Shown: one piece after another, positions 15,241 through 20,724 of the stretch
Numbering within the stretch: the stretch's first letter is position 1
Layout: each line of letters begins with the position of its first letter
Origin: Deltaproteobacteria bacterium
Lineage (GTDB): Bacteria; Desulfobacterota; Desulfarculia; Adiutricales; Adiutricaceae
NCBI GenBank assembly: GCA_031257955.1
Contig: JAIRNQ010000348.1
Span: 1-20,724 of the forward strand
Length of the DNA: 20,724 bases
Direction: 5' to 3'
The notes under the pieces: model-generated
What the model was told of the DNA's origin: nothing
Databases searched by the model: none
What the model saw: the letters and a program-made list of their open reading frames with translations, nothing else
Program-made: the position numbers and the translations under genes

Positions 15241-15573
15241 TCGAATCGGTCCCCTCAGTTTGCCCTTGAATGGCCGGCGCTTTTTTCTTATTATATCCAG
15301 GTTATGTTCGTCACCGGGAAGGCCCTGAATAGCAAGGCCATTGGCCGCTCCAGAGGCACCCCGCCCATTTTTTCCCTGCCAGGCGACCAGCGGGACTAAC
15401 CCGACGCGCCCGGCCTTAGGGGAGTTATCGTTTTGAACAATTACCTTTTCGTAAACCCGCCGATAAGAAAGCCCCGGCTTTCGTCTCTCGGCGCAGCGCC
15501 CCAATCGTTTTCGCCGGCCAAACTTGGCCGTCGCCCGAAAAAGATCCGTGGGGATTTACAGCGAGGACCTATC

Positions 15574-16197
15574 ATGGTTTACCAACCCGCCAACCCAAGA
15601 AAGCGCTGTCGGGCCAACGCCACGCGCCCATTGGCCAAACTGTCAGGCCCCAACGAACCCTTGGCCTCCTTTTATTTGCCTGTTTACTGCTTATCGCTGG
15701 ACCAAGCCAACACAGGCCCTAACGATTGCCTTCTATTCGACTTGCCCCAACCCAATCAACGCGTTTACGATTACAAACTAGTCCGCTTTTTACAAGGAAA
15801 AGTATTGACAAGCCCCAAAAATTGCGATTATTTTTGTTCAAAAATTACCACTTTTTTTTTCCCCAACCTTGAAGTAATCTGGCCTATCAAATACATTAAA
15901 CTTATACCCTTTCTTTCTAATCTATTCTCTAAATTCTCTTCAACGTTTTTCGCCCCTACCAAGACATCATCGGTAACCGCAAACCCATCCCCCCGACTCG
16001 GCCAACGGCAGTCCTTGCCCAAAGCGGCAACCCCGGCCGGGATCGACCCGGCTTTCTTTCCCCAAACCGAGCCACTGCCCACACCAGCGGCCTGGCCATG
16101 GGCCCCAAAGGTCCAACGCCATCCATCGCCCACCGCCCGCGAAAGAACGGCCAAAGCGCCCTTCGGCAGCGATTCTGGGAAAGGGGGGCAATCATGA
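15574..16197 (+). CDS. doubtful small protein, 207 aa, overlapping the next gene as ATGA
   Basis: The frame begins at ATG 15574 with GAGGA 6 bases upstream (an earlier in-frame TTG at 15433 has GGGGAG 8 bases upstream). It ends TGA at 16195-16197, overlapping the ATG of the 978-aa gene, a common sign of translational coupling, and it sits after a strong promoter. Against it: the product is poor in acidic residues and rich in Pro, Ser and Phe, shows no recognised domain, has a long T-run inside (about 15849-15859), and its third-position base choice is less GC-biased than true genes here. It could be a decayed gene or just leader DNA. Confidence 0.28.
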   Translation: MVYQPANPRKRCRANATRPLAKLSGPNEPLASFYLPVYCLSLDQANTGPNDCLLFDLPQPNQRVYDYKLVRFLQGKVLTSPKNCDYFCSKITTFFFPNLEVIWPIKYIKLIPFLSNLFSKFSSTFFAPTKTSSVTANPSPRLGQRQSLPKAATPAGIDPAFFPQTEPLPTPAAWPWAPKVQRHPSPTARERTAKAPFGSDSGKGGQS

Positions 16198-19130
16198 TAA
16201 CGACCCACAGTTATCCCAGGTATGACTTGGAGGCTAGGCTTCTGGCCAGCTATTTCCGCAAACATGAATCCGAAATCACTAGGGAGCGGCGGACTGAGCT
16301 TTTGTTCCGGTTCTTTAAGGACCGTACCATATACGTACCTATTGATTCAAAATGGAACTTTCAAAACAAACTAGTCGAAACAAGCGCCATCATTAACATA
16401 GCCTTGGATTACGTCAACGAAGACCCGGAATTTACCAATGGCGAATCCCTAGCCGCCCATGATGTGGTAACCGTTATATACAGCGACTTTAACCTAGGGT
16501 TAAATCATACCGTCATAAACAAATATTTAAAAACAAACCGTACTTTGCTCTTAAAACACATGCCGGCGACGACTTACTTTTACCTTCTTTCCCTTCAGCA
16601 GAAGACGATCGTTTTTTTCAATTTCAAATCCCCCTATTCCCAAATAAAGCTTTCCAAGGAAGACATCAACGAGCTGTCCAATGCCTTCAAAAACGCGCAC
16701 AAAAACGCGAGACTCTTAACGATCGACAGTAAACCGATCCCCTTTCCACCGCCACGGCTCAGCATTAATGAATTGTTGAGCGACCCCGATTTCGAGAAAA
16801 CCTTACCCACTCCCCTCCCTAGAGAGTTTGACCGCTACACGGCCAACCAACTGATCTTTTTTTGGGCCATCATCGTCAAAAGGAAAAAATACCCTCGCTG
16901 GATCGGCAACGTTTTTTTGCACAATTTCAGCCAAAATCAAATTTGTTATCATACTACTGCCTATATTCATCATAATTTCATACGCAACACCGCCGCAAAC
17001 TTTAATTACTTGCGAATCGGTCAATTACCCACGGAGCCTTATCGGAGAGATCCGTCAAAGTGGCCCATACTCCAAGCATCGGATGGGTCGTATTTTAGCG
17101 TAGACAAAGACGCCACCACCGCCTTTGGCCTAGTCCTTCGAAACGACGTCGATATGAAAGACCGTGGCATTATAGGCAAAAATATCCCAGATGAGTGGAA
17201 AGACGAAGCTTTTTACAGCGACTCCAACGATCCCAACGACTTTGACATGAAAGACCATGACAATATAGAAAAAAATATCTCAGATGAGCGGAAAGACGAA
17301 GTTTTATTCGCCAATCCCTGTTCTGACGACGACTCCGACGATGATAACGATGACGAAGTTTTATTCGCCAATCCCTGTTCTGACGACGACTCCGACGATG
17401 ATAGCGATTTTGCCCCTGAGAAACCCTTCGAGGACAAAAAGGACGATGAAGGCAACTATGATGATAACGAGCTCTCTACCGGTAACAGTGACGAAACTGG
17501 GAACAAAGGTGAGGATAACGAGGAGCTCACCGAAGACGACTACGACAAAAACATAGACCGCTTGGGGGCTCTGATCAACGGCGTTACAAACGGTCCTGGG
17601 GAACTGGCCGCTGTGGACGAGACCGAACCGGCTACGGAGGAACTACCGCCTCCGATGCCCACCGAGGCAACTTTCGCCACCGCCCCAAACTCCGCCCCTG
17701 ACTCCAACTCGAGCGCCGACGCCCCAATCCCCACCACTGACGCCGTCACCGACGCGGCCCCAAGCTCCGCCCCTGACGCTAGCTCGAGCGCCGACGCCCC
17801 AAGCCCCACCACTGACGCCAACCCAAGCTCGGTCGATGAAGTTGCCAACCAGACCACCGGCCCGGAGGACGATAAAACTCCATCAACCGAGCCGCCAACC
17901 GAGGGCACCGAAACCCAAGCCGTAACCTATCCCAAAGGCCCGGTCCCGCCGATTTTTCCCAAAATCCCGGACTTGCCGATAATACTTGACTTAATAGCCA
18001 AGCATCATAGGGCCACAGTCAAGGCCAAGCCAGGAAAACCTCACCGCATTAACAAGCAAAATTTGACCATAAATGGCGAACATATTCTGATCCCGGTCAG
18101 TCGGTATAATGAGTTTGTATCTCTGTACGCTGACTTAGAAGAGTTAAAGAGGAACAACTATAGACTTATAAATCAAGTGAACCATCTTCAAAACAGTGTC
18201 AATGACGGAAACTCGGATAGCACGTCTCACTCCGAGCGACTTAAAGCCATCGTGAACGAACGAAAGGCCATCCAACTCGATCGCCAAAAGCTTCTCGATG
18301 AACTGGCAGAGTTGAAGCGCAAATACTCCGAAACGGTATCCAGTCTGGAACCTTTCAAAGTCAAAATTCAGGAATTGGAAAAGGAACTCGAGGCCCTGAA
18401 AGCTGAAAATGAGGAGATTAACGCCAAACTTGTGGACGCCAATACCCTCCTTGCCGACTTCCAAGCTGACCCCGATGACATAATCCTAGAAAACCTTGAA
18501 CTTAAACATTCCCTGGAGCTGGCCCACAACAAAAACAAAGAAATCCAAGCCCAACTTTCGGCCAAAACCCTGGCCCTAAATGACGCTAACATATCCATCA
18601 CTGAATATATCCGGGAGAATGCCATCCTTCAATCTGACTTGGATAACGCCGGCGAGTGGATTTATCCCGATAACCTATACGACGTGGTTAAAGCCGGCAA
18701 GCAATATTACAGCGCCCGGCTCGTCTTTCACGACCGGGTCAACCAGTCCATCGCCGCCTTCTCGCAAGCCGAGTCGGAAAAAAAATATCGCATCATCCCA
18801 GAGGCGGTCAGGATGGTTAAAGCCCTTTCCGATACCATGTTCAAGCTTAAGTTCATCGATGGCAACTTCTCGGAGGATAATTTCACAAATCTGACCGGGA
18901 TCCCTTTCTCCATGACCGAGCGCAAAACTACAAAACGCGAAAAGGAAATCGAAAAGTCAAGAACCTGTCGTTACAAAGGACAAGACGTTATCTTCTATCC
19001 CCATTTAAAGGCATCGTTTCAAGGAGTTGAATTTAGAATTCACTTCCAGTTTCTGGAATCAGAGAGGAAAATCCTCATCTGCCATATCGGCGGACACCTC
19101 CCCACCGCCGGGACCAGACAAAAGAGTTAA
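16194..19130 (+). CDS. large acidic coiled-coil protein of unknown family, 978 aa
   Basis: I do not recognise a family. Residues 1-318 look like a folded alpha/beta domain, Tyr/Phe/Asn/Lys rich (for example HMPATTYFYLLSLQQKTIVFF). Residues about 319-456 are very acidic and repetitive, including two copies of DEVLFANPCSDDDSDDD. Residues about 469-579 are an Ala/Pro/Ser/Thr linker with two 25-residue repeats. Residues about 640-809 are a long heptad-like coiled coil (LAELKRKY...LEKELEALKAENEEI). Residues about 821-978 are a small basic domain ending FRIHFQF...KILICHIGGHLPT, which reminds me of a RelE/ParE-like sheet, a weak impression. There is no signal peptide or membrane segment. ATG 16194 is chosen over an in-frame upstream start (16098) because AGGGGGG lies 5 bases before it. 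It is visibly more AT-rich than its neighbours, which suggests transfer. Followed by tRNA-Thr. Confidence 0.8.
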   Translation: MITTHSYPRYDLEARLLASYFRKHESEITRERRTELLFRFFKDRTIYVPIDSKWNFQNKLVETSAIINIALDYVNEDPEFTNGESLAAHDVVTVIYSDFNLGLNHTVINKYLKTNRTLLLKHMPATTYFYLLSLQQKTIVFFNFKSPYSQIKLSKEDINELSNAFKNAHKNARLLTIDSKPIPFPPPRLSINELLSDPDFEKTLPTPLPREFDRYTANQLIFFWAIIVKRKKYPRWIGNVFLHNFSQNQICYHTTAYIHHNFIRNTAANFNYLRIGQLPTEPYRRDPSKWPILQASDGSYFSVDKDATTAFGLVLRNDVDMKDRGIIGKNIPDEWKDEAFYSDSNDPNDFDMKDHDNIEKNISDERKDEVLFANPCSDDDSDDDNDDEVLFANPCSDDDSDDDSDFAPEKPFEDKKDDEGNYDDNELSTGNSDETGNKGEDNEELTEDDYDKNIDRLGALINGVTNGPGELAAVDETEPATEELPPPMPTEATFATAPNSAPDSNSSADAPIPTTDAVTDAAPSSAPDASSSADAPSPTTDANPSSVDEVANQTTGPEDDKTPSTEPPTEGTETQAVTYPKGPVPPIFPKIPDLPIILDLIAKHHRATVKAKPGKPHRINKQNLTINGEHILIPVSRYNEFVSLYADLEELKRNNYRLINQVNHLQNSVNDGNSDSTSHSERLKAIVNERKAIQLDRQKLLDELAELKRKYSETVSSLEPFKVKIQELEKELEALKAENEEINAKLVDANTLLADFQADPDDIILENLELKHSLELAHNKNKEIQAQLSAKTLALNDANISITEYIRENAILQSDLDNAGEWIYPDNLYDVVKAGKQYYSARLVFHDRVNQSIAAFSQAESEKKYRIIPEAVRMVKALSDTMFKLKFIDGNFSEDNFTNLTGIPFSMTERKTTKREKEIEKSRTCRYKGQDVIFYPHLKASFQGVEFRIHFQFLESERKILICHIGGHLPTAGTRQKS
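17295..17408 (+). repeat. 57-bp coding direct repeat, two copies
   Basis: Two nearly identical 57-bp units (17295-17351 and 17352-17408) encode DEVLFANPCSDDDSDDDND/SD. An older, diverged duplication (DMKD...KDE) lies just upstream at about 17150-17300. The unit keeps the frame. Confidence 0.93.
17691..17820 (+). repeat. 75-bp coding repeat in the Ala/Pro/Ser/Thr linker
   Basis: TCCGCCCCTG recurs at 17691 and 17766, each followed by codons for SSADAPxPTTDA. The period is 75 bp (25 residues). It is a flexible linker in the large coiled-coil protein. Confidence 0.8.
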
Positions 19131-19231
19131 CGGGCGGACACCAAAGTTCTTCAACCCATTTTAGTTTTTACTCATCTCAGTCCTTACCGCCTTTCCCTGG
19201 CGGCCAGGGCTGGCCCAAAACCGGACCTTGT

Positions 19232-19312
19232 CCCCAGGCGGGCCGATATTTCACTTGACACGATCCCCTCACCTGGGGTAAGTTATGGCCCAGCCTCCGG
19301 CCCAACTGGGCC
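19232..19312 (+). promoter_or_regulatory. predicted tRNA-Thr promoter with flanking inverted repeat
   Basis: A consensus TTGACA at 19255-19260 is followed after 18 bases by a weak TAAGTT (19279-19284). CCCCAGG (19232-19238) and CCTGGGG (19272-19278) form a 7-bp inverted repeat around the -35 box. Downstream, GGCCCAG (19287-19293) and CTGGGCC (19306-19312) can pair in the precursor leader. Confidence 0.5.
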
Positions 19313-19360
19313 ATCGCTCCGTTTGGCTTTGCCCAAACTGCCTTTGACTGCCCACCTTTA

Positions 19361-19435
19361 GCCGGCGTAGCTCAGTGGTAGAGCAGCTGATTCGTAATTA
19401 GCAGGTCGCGGGTTCAAATCCCATCGCCGGCTCCA
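19361..19435 (+). tRNA. tRNA-Thr, anticodon CGT
   Basis: The cloverleaf closes well: acceptor GCCGGCG/CGCCGGC, D arm GCTC/GAGC, anticodon stem GCTGA/TTAGC with loop TTCGTAA (anticodon 19393-19395, CGT, reading ACG), T loop TTCAAAT, and an encoded CCA at 19433-19435. The T stem GCGGG/CCCAT contains a C-A mismatch (19409 with 19423) where the usual stem has T-A. Confidence 0.96.
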
Positions 19436-19533
19436 GTAATTTCAAGTGGTTATCTTAAATATTTTCAATCGCTCTTCTTCTTTCTTCTAACGTATTTCTA
19501 ACATCTTGCGGCACGGTTTTTGCTCAAGGAAAA

Positions 19534-19571
19534 AGCCCATGGATAGCGAACTTTCCATGGGCTCTTTTTTT
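19534..19571 (+). terminator. intrinsic terminator after tRNA-Thr
   Basis: A perfect 10-bp stem AGCCCATGGA/TCCATGGGCT (19534-19543, 19554-19563) with a 10-base loop is followed by seven T (19565-19571). A-rich bases before the stem would allow weak action on the other strand. Confidence 0.93.
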
Positions 19572-19662
19572 GCCTATGCGGCCCGACCGGGGTAATCATC
19601 GCGTCGCCATCATCACTGGCGGGGACAAATTGTAAAAAGGCTCTGGACCCACGGTCGAAAGC

Positions 19663-19689
19663 CCTACCGTTCCGGTAGGCGGGGTTTTT
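19663..19689 (+). terminator. possible second terminator hairpin
   Basis: CCTACCG-TTC-CGGTAGG (19663-19679) is a perfect 7-bp stem, but CGGGG separates it from the five T at 19685-19689, so it is a weaker terminator or an unrelated structure. Confidence 0.4.
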
Positions 19690-20005
19690 GGACTGTCAAA
19701 ACCTTTGCTTTAACGACCTAATTCTAGTTTTGCAATGGTGAGGGCTGGTATCGGTCATATCGTATGATGATCCTTTCTTGACAATCCCAAAATTTTCCTA
19801 TATTATTACGCTACAAACGGCAATCTATATCATAGTTTTTTGACGGCCAAAGCGAATTCCTTGGGGACATTTGGCCGCTGTCAATTAGCCCTTTTCATCG
19901 ACCGTCCATCGCTTAAGCCGTTTCAGCCAAGGCGCGTCGGGCCTGTCGGTGGTTTTTCGTGGGCCTTGCGGTCCAACGGCGCCCAGCCATTTTAGGAGAG
20001 AGGGC
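19690..20005 (+). promoter_or_regulatory. acsE promoter region and 190-base leader
   Basis: TTGACA (19778-19783), exactly 17 bases, TATTAT (19801-19806): a near-consensus promoter. A small inverted repeat TCATA-TCG-TATGA at 19755-19767 lies just upstream and could bind an activator. The leader before acsE is about 190 bases long; I see no known riboswitch or leader peptide in it. Confidence 0.7.
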
Positions 20006-20724
20006 ATGATTCTTATCGGCGAAAAAATTAACGGTACCAGATCTAAAGTCGGCGAAGCAATAGTGGCCAGGGACGCGGTTTTTATCGAAGACTTGGCCAA
20101 AAAACAATACGAGGCCGGCGCCAAATACCTGGACGTCAACGCTGGGACCTTACCGGCCCGCGAACCGGAAGATCTGGTCTGGCTGGCCGAGCTAGCCCAA
20201 AAGGCCGCCCCCGAAGCCATACTTTGCCTCGACAGCGCCAACCCCGCCGCCCTGGAAGCCGGCTTGAAAGTTTGTTCAAAAATACCGATGATTAACTCTC
20301 TGTCCGGAGAAACGGCCCGGGTGGAAGGGGTCCTTCCCTTGGCCGCCAAATATGGAACGGAGCTGGTTGTCCTGGCCCTGGACGACAACGGCATACCGGA
20401 GACGGTCGAAAAAAGGGTCGAAATCGTTAGCCGCCTCATAGGCCTTTGTCGAGATCAAGGAATCGACGAGGAAAAACTTTTCGTCGATCCCCTAGTGCTG
20501 TCAGTCAGTACCGGCATCCACTACGGACGGGTTACCCTAAACACGATGAAGACGGTAAAGAAAGAATTCCCTAAAGTTAAACTGACCTGCGGGCACAGCA
20601 ACATTTCCTTCGGTATGCCCCTGCGGTCCATGGTTAACCAGGCTTTCATGGTCCTGACCGTTGAGGCTGGGCTTGACAGCGCCATCGTGGACCCGGAAAA
20701 CCGTAACCTCATTGGAATGATGAT
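20006..20724 (+). CDS. acsE: methyltetrahydrofolate:corrinoid/iron-sulfur protein methyltransferase, 3' truncated
   Basis: AcsE moves the methyl group of methyl-tetrahydrofolate to the cobalt of the corrinoid iron-sulfur protein, joining the methyl branch of the Wood-Ljungdahl pathway to acetyl-CoA synthase/CO dehydrogenase. The 239 visible codons cover most of the pterin-binding TIM barrel of about 260 residues. Pterin-site residues of the family are present: Asp76 (CLDSAN), Asn97 (MINSLSG), Asp161 (FVDPL) and Asn199 in CGHSNISFG, matching the known catalytic Asn199. ATG 20006 has AGGAG upstream (19993-19997). The closest alternative is a methionine-synthase-like or other corrinoid methyltransferase domain, but the short single-domain start MILIGEKING favours AcsE. 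It opens a transcription unit that continues outside the window. Confidence 0.9.
   Translation, partial: MILIGEKINGTRSKVGEAIVARDAVFIEDLAKKQYEAGAKYLDVNAGTLPAREPEDLVWLAELAQKAAPEAILCLDSANPAALEAGLKVCSKIPMINSLSGETARVEGVLPLAAKYGTELVVLALDDNGIPETVEKRVEIVSRLIGLCRDQGIDEEKLFVDPLVLSVSTGIHYGRVTLNTMKTVKKEFPKVKLTCGHSNISFGMPLRSMVNQAFMVLTVEAGLDSAIVDPENRNLIGMM

Noticed and set aside
15211..15504. Minus-strand ORF of 97 residues ending in the palindrome
   Set aside because: TTG start with a poor ribosome-binding site, no recognised domain, and its end is made of the promoter palindrome; kept as undetermined, not annotated.
16194..19435. Integrated island using tRNA-Thr as attachment site
   Set aside because: No second copy of the tRNA 3' end and no integrase are visible in the window; only the base composition hints at transfer.
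19885..20439. Minus-strand ORF opposite acsE
   Set aside because: AcsE has clear catalytic residues; the antisense frame is open only because of the base composition.

Overview
The window reads as chromosomal DNA of a GC-rich bacterium, most likely a Desulfobacterota (old Deltaproteobacteria) relative. The clues are the gene order pheT-ihfA-merR typical of proteobacteria, a Wood-Ljungdahl methyltransferase (AcsE) at the right edge, a phosphofructokinase with pyrophosphate-type active-site residues, and a leucine attenuator of proteobacterial style. The lineage call is inference; no rRNA or marker search was possible.

Layout. 1-744 (+): 3' part of an ABC exporter ATPase. 1088-4012 (+): an unrecognised 249-aa protein and a HyuA-type hydantoinase/oxoprolinase subunit, closed by a bidirectional terminator at 4113-4157. 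4202-14624 (-): a long run of minus-strand genes in transcription order pfk, ykgJ-like, leuL leader/attenuator, leuA, pheT, ihfA, merR-like regulator, and a CheR-like methyltransferase with a repeat-built N-terminus. pheS is missing from its usual place before pheT. 14625-16193: about 1.5 kb that is mostly non-coding, with a C-rich minisatellite and a near-consensus promoter overlapped by a perfect palindrome. 16194-19130 (+): a 978-aa protein of no recognised family (alpha/beta N-terminus, acidic low-complexity middle, coiled coil, small C-terminal domain), preceded by a doubtful small ORF that overlaps it as ATGA. 19361-19435 (+): tRNA-Thr(CGT) with promoter and terminator. 20006-20724 (+): acsE, cut by the window edge, behind a strong promoter.

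The best-supported regulatory system is the leuA attenuator: a promoter, a leader peptide with the run APLLLSALLSLI, competing stems and a perfect intrinsic terminator, all between ykgJ and leuA. The strongest candidate for something undescribed is the 978-aa protein with its palindrome-covered upstream promoter. A theme across the window is tandem-repeat growth: 65-bp copies of the pheT tail, 36-bp units before merR, 18-bp units before pfk, 78/105-bp coding units in the CheR-like gene, Gly-Asn repeats in LeuA and 57-bp and 75-bp units in the 978-aa protein.
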